The notes under the pieces are model-generated. The model saw nothing but the letters and a program-made list of their open reading frames with translations. It was not told the origin of the DNA and did not search any database. A program made the translations under genes and the position numbers. From Poecilobothrus nobilitatus (taxonomy: Eukaryota > Arthropoda > Insecta > Diptera > Dolichopodidae): DNA of 64,000 bases. Below are positions 20,003 through 31,641 of this stretch, one piece after another; positions within the stretch are counted from its first letter, which is position 1, and every line of letters starts with the position of its first letter. Location of the stretch: positions 229,507,196-229,571,195 of the forward strand of contig OX352772.1 of NCBI GenBank assembly GCA_947095535.1. The letters run 5' to 3'.

Positions 20003-22204
20003 TTTTTTTTTTTACGAGGGTTGTGGGAAGCATCAAAAGCTACCTAGGAAACTGCACGAAGTTCCTCTAAGGTAGTGTTGGACTTTAACCAACTAAACAC
20101 CACCACTCTTTTAAACCAAACATCAGCATGCTATCTTTAATACAAAATGTATAGCTTGGTTTTAGGATAAGAATGTAGGAATGATTTCTGGGAAAATTAG
20201 GATTAGGAAATTTGGGATTAAGATGGATGGGTATGAAAGTTTGAAGAAGAAATTTCAAGAAAGATGTGAATGTTCTTCTTAAATTTTTTTAATATCTTAC
20301 ACATATGAATCACTAATTTTGGAAAACACATATGATGATATATGATTCTAAATCCACGACATGCTCATGAGAAACGAATTTCTATAAGCTGTGTTACGCC
20401 ATCTTGAAAGCTCTACTTTGTAGGGATGAGCATCTGTTGCACTCCTTGTTTCGGGCTGGAAAACTTTGAGTGGAAGCATTAATTGTTTAATTTTTTTAAA
20501 ACAGGTGCATACTCCTATAAGGTATCTACAAAAATATGATCAATCACCAAACTGTAGGCCCTGGTTTAGTGGAGTGAATGATGAGGTAACACTGGGATCA
20601 TTAATGAGACGAATAGCTCTATTTTGCCCTCTATCGAGACATTCTAGCGCTGTGTGCGGGGCTCCTGCCCAAAAATGTGCATTATTGTCAACTTTCGGCC
20701 TAATGTACGTTTTATAAACATTGAGAAGGTCAGCAGGGGAGAAGTAAGCTTTGCAACGATACAAAAAACCCAAGCTCTTAGCTGCATCTTTAGCTATAAC
20801 AGAAATATTATTTAACCAAAACAATTTTTGATTTAGCTCGATATCCAAAATGCTTAAATCCGTTGAGTGTTGCGAGCTTCACCTTGAAATACCAGATTCG
20901 TTATCGAGGTTGCGATTTTTCGCCACATCAAACCGCATTGAGTTTTTTTGGTGTTACAATCAACTCTGTTGACTTCGCCCCATTTTTGAATTTTTGCTAA
21001 ATTATTATTTAGGTCATTTATAGTGAAATTTTTAGCTTTTGTGTTAATCTGATGATTAACGTTACAGCGGCTATGAAATTCATGGGAAACTACAAGGGTG
21101 CTGTCGTCTGAGAAACTGTGAATTGGATTGGAGGTTGTTGAAAGAAAATCATAAATAAATATGAAGAAATGTGTAGGAGATAAAACTGATCCCTGCGGGA
21201 CCCCAGCATTTATTATATATTTGGCAGATGAATATCCTCCGACTAGAACACGAATAGTATGATTCGAAATGACATCTCCAATCCATTTTAAAAAACCATA
21301 ACTAGACCTAATACTTTGCCTTTTGCCATTAAAAAGTCATGCCAAACTCGGTCGAAAACTTTAGAAATATCCAGAGCCATAATGTCCAACTCACCAGAGT
21401 GGTGAAAACTGATGTTATATCAGATCACAAGTTGAACGACCCTGAACCCGTCTTGTCGATCATGAAGCAAAGCTTTGCTATCCAGTTATTTCAGAAGTTG
21501 CTGGTTGATAATTTTTTCCATTATTTTGGAAACGACCGAAGTAATAGCGGTAGCCCGGTAGTTTGAGGGATCGCTTTTGTCACCTTTTTTGGAAATACGG
21601 AAAATATGCGCAAACTTCTATTGGGTAGGATGTATACCAGAAATAAAGGAAAGGTAGAAAAGGTTACGTAGAGGTTTTAAAATAGTGCTGGAAGTATTTT
21701 TAAGGTCCAATCCAGTAATACCATATGGACCAGCTGATTTATTTGTATCAACACTTTTCAAGATTTTCATTACAGCTCTCATCCTAAAGTAGATTCTACC
21801 TAAAGAACAGACAACTACTGGGAAGGATGGTGGCCTTTGTGTTGAGTGTTGAGTTGAAGGAGAACTGTTCGCCTTCTGCCAAACAAGTTCGCCTTCTCTT
21901 TAGAGTCTGATACAATTTTGTTGTTTATATCAACAAGTGGTGAGAAAGAACACTCTTTGGTATCTTCTTTCAAACTATTGGCAAACGTTCAAAAGGATTT
22001 ACAATTCTTTGACATGTGGAAGATTTTATGTTTCCACTTTTGGTTGAATAAGAATTTTTACTTGTTGATAACTCTCTTGCATCTATTTCGAGCTACTATA
22101 TAGTTGGCCCTAGCCTTCGAACTGTTGCTTCGGTACAGTTTGAAAATCGCCCCCTTTCTGAGTATTAAATGCGATTAAACCAAGATTTGAGCTTCCGTTT
22201 GATG
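20003..22204 (-). pseudogene. LINE L4 (jockey-like) ORF2, 5' truncated, many breaks
   Basis: The 3' end is a run of 11 T on the plus strand (20003-20013), the poly-A tail. Reading the minus strand upward from 22204: KSWFNRI and NKIVSDSKEKANLF (linker), then KSAGPYGITGLDLKNTSSTI and SNYRATAITSVVSKIMEKII. ALDISKVFDRVWHDF follows, then INAGVPQGSVLSPT and the catalytic block FSDDSTLVVSHEF near 21090. The C-terminal part is open at 20540-20848 (KSLGFLYRCKAYFSPADLLN, YKTYIRPKVDNNAHFWAGAP). A tail with TRSATDAHPYKVELSRW extends to about 20350. Its codon use is more GC-rich than that of its neighbours. No endonuclease remains. Confidence 0.82.
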
Positions 22205-22448
22205 TTTAATGTTTGATGTCCAATGCCGCAGAAGGAGTTGTTATTAAAGACCCACTAATGCATAGTGTGGCAGTTCTTTGAATCCTATCAATTGCCTTGC
22301 GGTTGACTTCTTTATCGATTGCCTTGCACCATACCAGGATTCCGTACATAAGAATGGGTCTTATTACGAATATGAACAACCAGTAAGTAATATATGGCTG
22401 AAGCCCCCATTTCCTACCAATAGTTGTTTTGCAAAAATTCACATACAT
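22205..22448 (-). pseudogene. LINE L5 RT C-terminal fragment
   Basis: An 80-residue open piece: TIGRKWGLQPYITYWLFIFV, then IRPILMYGILVWCKAID, then RIQRTATLCISGSLITTPSA and ALDIKH. This is the conserved region after the RT domain in LOA/I/R1-type LINEs, a different group from its neighbours. Both ends are truncated, joining L4 at about 22204 and AT-rich sequence at 22449. Confidence 0.75.
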
Positions 22449-22800
22449 TAATTATAAGTTTTCTAATACGAGTTAGAGTTATTTATTGTACATAAATATA
22501 TACACTTACAATAGAGCATATAATTAATACACATATTTTTCTTACAAAATTAAATTATATAATTTCTTAATAAAAATTAAATTTTATTATTAGATTCTCA
22601 TCTTAACTGATTTTCTGTTCTCATTATTTATTCCCTTATTATTTTATTATTGTAATTCAAGAAGACTATGAGTAGGTAAATTAATTTAAATTAATTTAAT
22701 TTACTATGTATGTAGTTATGTTATCTATGCATATGAAAAATTTTGTTTTATTAATTAACATATTTGGTTTATGTTAAGTTATACGTATGTAACAAAAAGT
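22449..22800. other. AT-rich spacer, nothing recognised
   Basis: No coding trace. Poly-A and TA-rich stretches, possibly LINE 3' untranslated sequence. Confidence 0.45.
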
Positions 22801-23150
22801 AAATTATTCTCTTTTTAAAGAGAGAAAAACTGTTTATTTCTTTAATATGTGAAGGCAAATCATTATATGTGTTTAGGCAATTGTAAAGACAATTCGTTTT
22901 CTGTTTTTCCGTTCGGAATAACGAAAATAATAATTTGATTTGTTTCTTGTATTATAATTATGTAAGTCGATTTTATTTTGATTTATCCATTATGTTTGTT
23001 ATAATTATTTATTATTTTGAAAGCTAATACATACGTATAATTCTCTATTGCAAAATAAAATCAAGGCTTGGAAATTGGGCAAGTTTACAGCAAGTTTGTT
23101 GGATGAAATAAACAGTAGTTGTGGATAATTTTAAGAGCTTTCTTATGAAG
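22801..23150 (-). pseudogene. LINE L6 C-terminal fragment
   Basis: Minus-strand reading gives KKALKIIHNYC near 23140, then HNYNTRNKSNYYFRYSERKN. After a frameshift it reads NTYNDLPSHIKEINSFSLFK. This matches the tail motif NTRN...YNELP shared by several LINEs here (for example 38230-38420). No RT core. Confidence 0.7.
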
Positions 23151-23673
23151 AATATTTTTTTTTATTTTTTTATTTATTTACCTCTCTAAAAGAGCTTACA
23201 GCTCATACAGAGTATATACAGTTTTTTATAACACATTAATATAATATCTATATTAAAAACAAAAATTTGATCAAAGCGGTAAAAAATTTAAGATTTAACT
23301 ACAAAAAGAAAAAACAAAATAATAATAATAATAGAAACATTAAGAATACAAAAATACAAAAACTAGTCAAAATAAAGAGATATAGCAATTCATTAATTTT
23401 TAATTCACAAAAACATTAGGAAAAATTTATCATATTATTAAGCCTGTATTATTTACATTTAAAAGCTATAATAAAAAGTTTAAAAAGTATTGTTTCATTT
23501 TAGTTTTAATTTTCTTATCTTCCGTAATTTTAATTTCTAATGGTAATTCATTGTAGATCTTAGTTGCTATATTGAAAGTTTCCGAGTTGTGTGAGTGTAT
23601 ATTATTCGCTGTTCTGGTACTATAGCTATGTATTTCATTGTTCTGGATTATGTCTACATTAGTTTTTATTTTT

Positions 23674-26046
23674 ATACCCGTATGAACTATGTTCAAGGGT
23701 ATAATAAATTTGCCATTACGTTTGTGACACCTTAAAGGAGTCGAGCTAGATATAGTGTCAAAGGTATGGATCGGCTCAGAATCGAATTCTGAGTCAATTA
23801 AGCCATGTACGTCCGTCCGTCCGTCCGTCCGTCCGCACGATAACTCAAAAAATAAAGGAGCTAGGGGGCTGAAATTTTTTTTACGTCACTTTTGCAAAAT
23901 TGTTAGGTTTGCTATTTAAATCCAACATTTTCGGTCGGCGGGTTCGAGTAGCTGCCATACAACTTCTCCGTTTAAATTAGAATAACTCAGTGTTTATTGA
24001 AGCTAGGAATCTGAAATTTAGTAAAGAGGTGTCGAGTTACATGCCAACAACTTTTGTAAAATTTGGTTGGTCTAGAGCAGCCGGTTCAGACTTCTTGCAC
24101 CTCTTGGAACCTAATGAAGCTAGGCGTCTGAAATTTTGCAAATGATGATCAAGTTTTATGGCAACAACTTTTGTAAAATTTGGTTGTGGTGGTGCGGCGG
24201 GTTCGGGTAGCTGCCATACAACTTATCCGGTTAAATGAGAATAACTCAGTGTTTATTGAAGCTAGGAATCTGAAATTTAGTAAAGAAGTGTCGAGTTATA
24301 TGCCAACATCTTTTGTAAAATTTGTTTGGCCTAGAACAGCCGGTTCAGGCTTCTTGCACCTCTTGGAAGTTAATAAAGCTAGTCGTCTGAAATCTTGCAA
24401 ATGATGATCAAGTTTTACGGCAACAACTTCTACAAAATTTGGTTGTGCTGGTGCGACGGGTTCGGGTAGCTGCCATACAAAATCTCTTTTTAAATGAAAA
24501 GAACTCAGTGTCCGTCCGCACGATAACTCAAAAAATAGAGGAGCTAGGAGGCTGAAAATTTTTTTACGTCACTTTTGTAAAATTGTTAGTTTTGCTATTT
24601 AACTCCAGCATTTTCTGTCCCCGGGTTCGGGTAACTGCCATAAAACGTCTTTCTTTAAATAGAAATAACCCAGTGTCTGTTCAATCTAGGTATCTGCAAT
24701 TTTGCGAATGATGATCAAGTTTTATGGCAACAACTTCTACAAAATTTGGTTGTGGTGGTGTGACGGGTTCGGGTAGCTGCCATACAAAATCTCTTTTTAA
24801 ATGAAAGAACTCAGTGTCCGTCCGCACTATAACTCAAAAAATAGAGGAGCTAGGAGGCTGAAAATTTTTTTACGTTACTTTTGTAAAATTGTTAGTTTTG
24901 CTATTTAACTCCAGCATTTTCGCCCGCGGGTTCGAGTAGCTGCCATACAACGTCTTTCTTTAAATGGAAATAACCCAGTGTCTGTTCAATCTAGGTATCT
25001 GCAATTTTGCGAATGATGATCAAGTTTTATGGCAACAACTTCTACAAAATTTGGTTGAGGTGGTGTGACGGGTTCGGGTAGCTGCCATACAAAATCTCTT
25101 TTTAAATGAAAGAACTCAGTGTCCGTCCGCACTATAACTCAAAAAATAGAGGAGCTAGGAGGCTGAAAATTTTTTTACGTTACTTTTGTAAAATTGTTAG
25201 TTTTGCTGTTTAACTCCAGCATTTTCGCCCGCGGGTTCGAGTAGCTGCCATACAACGTCTTTCTTTAAATGGAAATAACCCAATGTCTGTTCAATCTAGG
25301 TATCTGCAATTTTGCGAATGATGATCAAGTTTTATGGCAACAACTTCTACAAAATTTGGTTGAGGTGGTGTGACGGGTTCGGGTAGCTGCCATACAACTT
25401 CTCTTTTTAAATGAAAATAACTCAGTGTCCGTCCGCACGATAACTCAAAAAATAAAGGAGTTAGGAGGCTGAAATTTTTTTTACGTCACTTTTACAAAAT
25501 TGTTAGTTTTGCTATTTAACTCCAGCATTGTCGGCCGCCACGTTCGAGTAGCTGCCATACAACTTCTTTCTTTAAATGGAAATAACCCAGTGTCTATTCA
25601 ATCTAGGTATCTGAAATTTTGCAAATGATGATCGAGTTTTATGGCAACAACTTCTGTAAAATTTTGTTGTGATGATATGACAGGTTCGGATAGTTGCCAT
25701 ACAACTTCTCTTTTTAAATGAAAATAACTCAGTGTCTATTGAAGCTAGCTATCTGAAATTTAGTGAAAAAGTGTCGAGTTGCATGCCAAAAACTTTTGTA
25801 AAATTTGAATGGTCTAAAGCAGCCGGTTCAGGCTTTTTGCATTTCTTGGAACTTAATGAAGCTAGGCGCAATAGATTTGGGTAGTTATCATACAACTCCA
25901 CAATTTACATAAATATATCTCTGTAGTTCGGTACTAAAACTCTGAATGTTTTTAAAAGATGATCAAGTTTTATAGAAACAGGATATATTACGTTCATACG
26001 GGTATCCCAGAGTTGACACAGTCTACTCTACTGCACTCTTCCTCGT
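23674..26046 (-). mobile_element. second HINE-like family member, 2.37 kb, with internal tandem repeats
   Basis: On the minus strand it starts CGAGGAAGAGTGCAGTAGAG and ends with a hairpin with arms TTATACCC and GGGTATAA and an inner TGAAC/GTTCA stem. It shares both termini with the 1.58-kb family: the GTCAACTC stem, ATACCCGTA, CCATACCTTTGA, ATATCTAGCTCGA, CATGG, and a GTCC microsatellite of six units near 23820. The interior is unrelated to that family and is made of ~305-bp repeats. It is inserted in L7 ORF2 within a T-run with no clear target duplication. Non-autonomous; no protein. Confidence 0.72.
24521..25740 (-). repeat. ~305-bp tandem repeat array inside the HINE
   Basis: Each unit contains ATAACTCAAAAAATAGAGGAG, then TTTACGT..ACTTTTGTAAAA, GGGTTCG and ATGATGATCAAGTTTTATGG. 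Matching points fall at 24521, 24826, 25131 and 25437, a period of 305-306. Older, more diverged relatives with the same GGTTCGGGTAGCTGCCATAC motif fill 23837-24520. Confidence 0.85.
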
Positions 26047-27532
26047 TTTTGTTTTCATATTATGTATTTGAATAGCTTGCATCATTTTTTTATGTAATTC
26101 TAATGTTAGTATTCCAAAGCGCTGATGTATTTCTATGGTTGAAGAACGATGATTCAGCCCATAAAGATTTTTAATCGCTTTATTTTGTATTCTTTGTAGC
26201 TTAGCGATATTCTTTACGTAAGTATTTCCCCACACAATTATGCCATATGATATGGTGGAATGAAATAAGCAATAGAATATCGAACTTTTTTGTTCATATG
26301 GTACTCTTTTTTCTGCTTTCTGCTAATTTGAAAACACCTGCGATACGTCTAGTTTTTTTGGCAATTTCATTTGACTATTGGTTCCATTTTAATTTGGCGT
26401 CAATATATATTCCTAAATATTTGAATATATCCACTTCCTCTATTTCAGTACCACTATACATAATTTTTACTTTTGCTGTCGGCTGTTTTTTTATTAACAT
26501 GTATTTTGTTTTTTTTATATTTACCGTCAGCTTATGAATCTTCATCCATTCACTGACTTCTTTTAAATCTAGATTTATTTGTTTTTCTAATTCAGTATAA
26601 TTATTTTTTCTAAAAACAATCGCTATATCATCTGCATATAAAAAAGCCTTAGCTTTTAATTTTAATTTAGAAAAACCACTTATATAGCACGCAAATAGTA
26701 TAGGGCCGAGTGAACTGCCTTGAATAACTCCAACTTCAACATCTTCTATTTTGCTTTTATACTGCTCACATTCTGTATACTGTTTTCTTCCAGATAAGTA
26801 GTTCTTAAACCACTTATGTTCCTTTTCAAAAACTCCACATTCAAATAGTATACGTAGAAGAATCTTCCTGTCAACTGAGTCAAATGCTTTGGCTAAATCG
26901 AAAAATACTACAGCCACTCTCTGCTTTTTACTTACTCCTGCTTGAACTTCAGTTATTAAATCAAATAGAGCAGCTTTTGTATTTGAACAATTCCTAAAGC
27001 CATATTGTTTTTTATCCATTAAGTTATTTTTGCTTAAATAAGTACTCAGCTGATTATTTATGTAGGTTTCAAGTAACTTGCTGAAAATAGATGATATTGA
27101 TATTGGCCTATAATTACATACTTCATTTTTATCTCCATCACCTTTAAATTGGGATTACTTTACTTATTTTTAGACTCTCTGGTACTTCACCGCAAATTAA
27201 GGATGTGTTAATCAGATTTCTTATATTTAATAACAATTCATCCTGGCAATACTTTATTGTTTTCGTTTGAATTTCATCATAACCCGTTGCCGTAGTATTG
27301 TTTAAGTTATTTATTAAATTTTTTGTTTCATTTAGAGATATTAACTTAAATTTAAATCTTGATGTTGTCCTTATTTTTGGTACATATACCTTATTAAATT
27401 TTGTTGCTAAAGTCTTTCCAACATTGGCATAGTATCGATTAAATTCACTTAGTTTCATTACTTTTTTTTTATTATCTGCATTTTGATCATGAAATAATCC
27501 ATTTTGATTCTTTGGACAAGGATTTATAAGTT

Positions 27533-27597
27533 CCCTATTTTACGTTAGGTTAGGTTTAGGTTAGATTTAGGTTCCCTATTTTTTTTGGTTGAATTTG
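27533..27597. repeat. AACCTAA-type filler between two copies of AAATAGGGAAC
   Basis: The minus strand reads AAATAGGGAAC, then about 29 bases of degenerate AACCTAA repeats, then AAATAGGGAAC again. The first copy belongs to the truncated HINE, and the second borders the L7 linker. It looks like a repair scar where the HINE 3' end was lost. Confidence 0.55.
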
Positions 27598-28917
27598 GAC
27601 CAAAACTTAGGGTAGCTCTCGAACACCTAACTTTTAGATCCCCACATTTTTTTTTGAAATAGAGCTATGAAATATTAACTGCTGATAGATCCCACAAAAA
27701 TATTAATTTTATTTTTAATAACTTTTTTTTGTAGCCCCACCCGTTACGGAGCTATAGCTCCCCAAAAGTTCAAAAAAGCTCTATATTTAAATTGTTATAG
27801 CACAAGTTGTATAAAGTATATCTTCATTTTGAAAACGCCAAACGATTACTACTTTCATTAGCTTTAAAAGTATATATACAATAAATATATATTTGTGGCA
27901 TACGGTGTCTTAATTTACCGTTATGCGAAACTCAAATTTTACAAAATTCTTTAACCCTTCCATCTTCTAAACGGTTAAAGTTGAAACTTGAAATTTTGAC
28001 AGAAGTTAGATCTTTGAAAATAAGTGAGTCATTTTAGAAATTTTTTTGTATCACCCCCCGTTTAGGAGCTGTAAGGGGTCAAAAACTGAAAATTTCCTAT
28101 TTTTAAACACCTGTAACTGAAACACCTGTTAAAATTTTTTTGAAGTAATACACAAAAATTAAAGCTTCAACATTATACTCTTATTTCTGTTAACAATTTT
28201 TTTTAATAATATAGGGTTACTTTATAATTGACGAAAGTGTTACTTGATTTTTTCAAATTTTCTAACAAATTTCTTTAACGAATTTTTTGCATTTTGTTCT
28301 ACTCGATAATTTAAAATATTTGAGGATATAATGCGTAGTACAAAAAAATGTAAATAAATAAACAACATAACGGTTGCTTGAAGAATTTTTATTTATATGA
28401 TATTAATATATATATACATACTTATATAATATTATGTTTATTTACATATCGTATATGTCACTAGTGAATGAATGATAAGAGTATAGATGTATATTATATA
28501 GCACCGTATTTACATACATATATGTATTTTATTGTACTTATAAGAAATTATTCTGTCAATGGAATATTTAAATATAATATAATATAATATTTAAAATTAT
28601 ATTTACTATTTTGTACTAAGTAAATTTAATATACATTTACCGCTTAGTATTAAATGGTACTATAGAATATTTGAAAAAGTTTTGGATTGATAATCGTTAT
28701 GTGGAAGGTTAAAATCTGCTTTTGAAGAATGTATAAACATATAGTTTGAATATATGTATAACCCTTAATTCTAGAAATTATAACATTCACCCATATTATT
28801 TTAAAATACTAAAATATTAAAAAAATAATATTGTAAGCAAAGTGACAGGCTGTGAACATACTAAAGGTTCGTACGGGTATCTAAGAGTTGACAAAGGCAA
28901 CTGTATTCTTCCTCGTT
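27586..28917 (-). mobile_element. HINE-like repeat, 3' truncated solo copy
   Basis: Minus strand, starting CGAGGAAGAATACAGTTGCC at 28917 with the ATACCCGTACGAACC block following. It is collinear with the array units but stops at AAAAAATAGGGAACC (27586), so the GGAC tract and 3' hairpin are missing. It is inserted in the endonuclease-RT linker of L7. Confidence 0.75.
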
Positions 28918-29900
28918 TTTTATATGTTTTCTATGCCAATAATTTTTTATATTATTTATTCTTCTGCATTCAATATCAAACTAGGGTGGTACTTCTTTTT
29001 GCTTTATTTTGATAATTTTATTGCATGTGGCATCTCTGGTATGTAATATTAAATTTTGTTTTAATAATTCATATTTGTCATTTACATTATCTGACATAAA
29101 TATTATTGGACACTCTTTCAATTTTTGTTTTACTTTTCTAACATCTGTTATTTTGACATTAATTGGAACATCAACAATTTTTTTTTTTAAAGTATAATTA
29201 TTTATTTCAGCTATTATAATTTGATGGTCAGAAATTTCAGTATTTAGGTGAGTAATATTAGTATTTATTTTTACATTATTAGAAATAAAATGATCTAAAC
29301 AGGTTTTACTTATTAGTCTAGTGGTATTATAGTCACAAAAGAAGAAGCCATTACTTTCCACAACAGTTTTATACATTTCAATATCTGAAAAGGCATTGTT
29401 TATGTTAAAATTAAAATCACCAAATATGTAAGTTTCATACTTAGAAAGATTTACTCTAATATTTCATTAAATTTATTTATATTTTCACAATTTCTTTCAG
29501 GTGGTCTGTATATAGCTGAGACAAAGATATGGTTTTTATTGAAGTTAAAACTGATATTTATAATGTTATGATATTCATCAGAATAAATATATTGAAGTTT
29601 ATAATTAAGTGTTTTGTGTATATATATTGCAATGCCACCTCCTTTACGTGTTTTTAATTCATTAAATTAACCTGACTAGTTTCATAATCAAACAACCAAG
29701 TTTCAGTGAATACAATTAAGTGAACAATTGTTTTTAAACTTTCTAATATAAGTGATATATCTTCTATTTTATTCTTTAGGCTTCTAACATTTAAATATAA
29801 TATTTTGAGTGAATCATTTTTTTGAAAATTAACTTGAGATACATAATCACACACTTCTTTTACATGGATTTTGAGTGGTAAAATAAAATCTTCATAGTGT

Positions 29901-30715
29901 TTATTCAACATTTAAATTGGATGTTGATAAAACTCGGATAATTTTGCTATTTTCTGTTTTTCTAATTAATATTTTACCCTCTTTAATCCATGCATATTTT
30001 ATAAGTTTTTTTTTCTTCATATCCCTAACTTTTTTATATAACAAGCTGAAATACGAGGTTAGTTTCTCGTTTATAAATATTGGTTTACCTTTATCTTTGT
30101 TAGATTCAAAAATAGACATATTTAAATTTTTAAAATTTTTCTTTTTCTCCATTATTTTTTGTATAATTTCTGAATTACTAAATTCTACAACAACGGGCTC
30201 ACCTGAGTTCTTGGACCTCTTTTTGCTTCTATAGGAATGATTTATATGCTCGGTTTTCAAATCAGTACCAATACTTTTAGCTACATTTATAATTAATTCA
30301 GATATTGAAGTGTCAGCTATCTCCTCTATTCCTGTGAATTCCACTATGTTAGATAAGCGTTTCTGTTTCATCTTTTCAATTTCTATAAAATTATACTCCA
30401 CTTTATCTTTCAACTGTTTATTTTCATTCTTAAGTTGCATATTTTCTTCGATTAGATTATCCATTAGGTTTTTGATAGAGTTAACCTCATTTTGGAGTTC
30501 TTCAAATTCTTTATCATGAGTAGTTAACTTTTCTATTATTTAATCTAGTTTTCTCATTATTTTTTCATTATAATCACTTTTGCTACTGATTATTGTACTT
30601 TTGTTGAGATTGCTCAAGTTTTACAATCACCATTGCATTGGATCGCTTTATTATTTTTTTTTAAATTTAATTTTTTCTTACATTGTAAACATTCTACAAC
30701 TTTACCGCCTGACAT
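29901..30715 (-). pseudogene. LINE L7 ORF1: zinc-binding start, coiled coil, FP-like domain
   Basis: Start MSGGKVVECLQCKKKLNLKK at 30715, then AIQCNGDCKT: the first half of a PHD-like cysteine cluster, after which the frame is lost. A stop at about 30541 precedes EKLTTHDKEFEELQNEVNSI. From there the frame is open to 29901: a coiled coil (EENMQLKNENKQLKDKVEYN), then RLSNIVEFTGIEEIADTSIS, and an FP-like end (PVVVEFSNSEIIQKIMEKKK, PIFINEKLTSYFSLLYKKVR, YAWIKEGKILIRKTENSKII). It aligns by eye with L3 ORF1, so the two LINEs share a common ORF1 plan. Confidence 0.82.
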
Positions 30716-30744
30716 TTTGACATTTTTATCCATTATCACATTTT

Positions 30745-31640
30745 TATTTAGTTTATTTATGTGAACCTTGGATGATCTACTCCAGATTGGGTTTAAGTAA
30801 GTAATATTCGAATTAATATACGACGAATAAATAACAAAAAGGGTACATACAAAAGCTATGTGTTCCATTCATTTCAGATTAGAATGAATAATCACTCCTA
30901 AGTAATTGAAGCTCTTAACAACACCAATTTCATTATTTTTAAATAAGAAAGAGGGATCAGTAAAAATTTTACTATCAAAAATTAGTATTTTAGTTTTTTT
31001 TTTTTAAGTTTATAACTTGTCTGTTTTTTACCAACCACTCATCTATCAAAAACAAATCATGCATAATGATTTAAGCACAATTTCATTATTAGGTATATAT
31101 TTTATTGCTAAATCATCGACAAATAGTTGAAGTTTACCCTTTAGTTTAAGACGAGCTATATTGTCAATATAAATTTTAAATAAGTCAGGTCCTAGTATCG
31201 AACCTTGGGGTACGCCCTTTTTGCTATATTTACAACTGCTGTAGATATTACCTATTTTTACTTTTTGAATACGGTCAACTAAATAGCTATTGAAAAAAAC
31301 AATCTGCTGGTGAGTTAGACGAATATTCTTTAATTTTAGTAATATTATTTCATGATCCACGCAATCAAATGCTTTTTGAAGATCGATAAATAAGCAAGCG
31401 GTAAATTTACCTTGGTCCAAACTTTTAGAAATAGAGTCTGTAAGAGAAAGGCAAGCGGCAGTTGTGTTAGAATTTTGCTCAAAGCTGAACTATTCCGAAT
31501 GTCATATTTCATTCTCAATTAAAAATCTGGATAGCCTATTTTTAATAATTTTTTCATAAATTTTGGAAAAATTACTCAGAACTGATATCGGCCTGTAGTT
31601 TGTCGGATCAGTTGCATCAACTTTTTTGTAAATTAGCATT
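30745..31640 (-). pseudogene. LINE L8 RT fragment
   Basis: Reads NYRPISVLSNFSKIYEKIIK near 31600, then an open block 31046-31420: FTACLFIDLQKAFDCVDHEI, GVPQGSILGPDLFKIYIDN and the catalytic LFVDDLAIKY. Downstream, NYLGVIIHSNLKWNE and YSSYINSNITYLNPIWSRSS end at about 30745, where L7's 5' end begins. L7 therefore replaced or interrupted its tail. Both ends are truncated. It is related to L11 (38180-40505). Confidence 0.8.
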
Positions 31641-31641
31641 A

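Larger units (their letters stand above)
23467..29911 (-). pseudogene. LINE L7 ORF2: endonuclease and RT, interrupted twice
   Basis: Start ATG at 29911, overlapping the ORF1 end by 11 bases. Endonuclease: KILYLNVRSLKNKIEDISLI, VFTETWLFDYE, then GGGIAIYIHKTLNYKLQYIY, IYRPPERN, GDFNFNINNAF, and TCLDHF...EISDHQIIIAEI (28981-29911). The linker has a Trp-to-stop change at about 28980. After the HINE, RT begins (27144-27458: TATGYDEIQTKTIKYCQ). A frameshift near 27150 leads to NYRPISISSIFSKLLETYIN. An open block 26375-27019 holds KQYGFRNCSNTKAALFD, FFDLAKAFDSVDRKILLRIL, GVIQGSSLGPILF and the catalytic FLYADDIAIVF. The C-terminus (26047-26235, 23467-23673) includes KLQRIQNKAIKNLYGLNH and YSTRTANNIHSHN. 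The RT triad is intact in this copy. Confidence 0.86.
23161..30740 (-). mobile_element. LINE L7 (jockey/CR1-like), near full-length, with two HINE insertions
   Basis: Two-ORF LINE. The 3' end lies next to T-rich sequence at about 23150-23180, and the 5' end at about 30740 abuts L8. HINE-type elements interrupt ORF2 at 23674-26046 and 27586-28917. Removing the first brings the coding sequence back close to register (KTK then IKTNVDI). Confidence 0.82.

Noticed and set aside
21339..21566. 75-codon plus ORF in LINE L4
   Set aside because: Antisense shadow of the L4 RT remnant (DISKVFDRVWHDF region).
24180..24404. 74-codon plus ORF in the 2.37-kb HINE
   Set aside because: Falls in internal tandem repeats and is not kept in neighbouring repeat units.
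27541..27585. AACCTAA/TTAGG-like repeats as an interstitial telomere
   Set aside because: Only about 29 bp, degenerate, and flies lack TTAGG telomeres; better read as filler DNA or a simple repeat.
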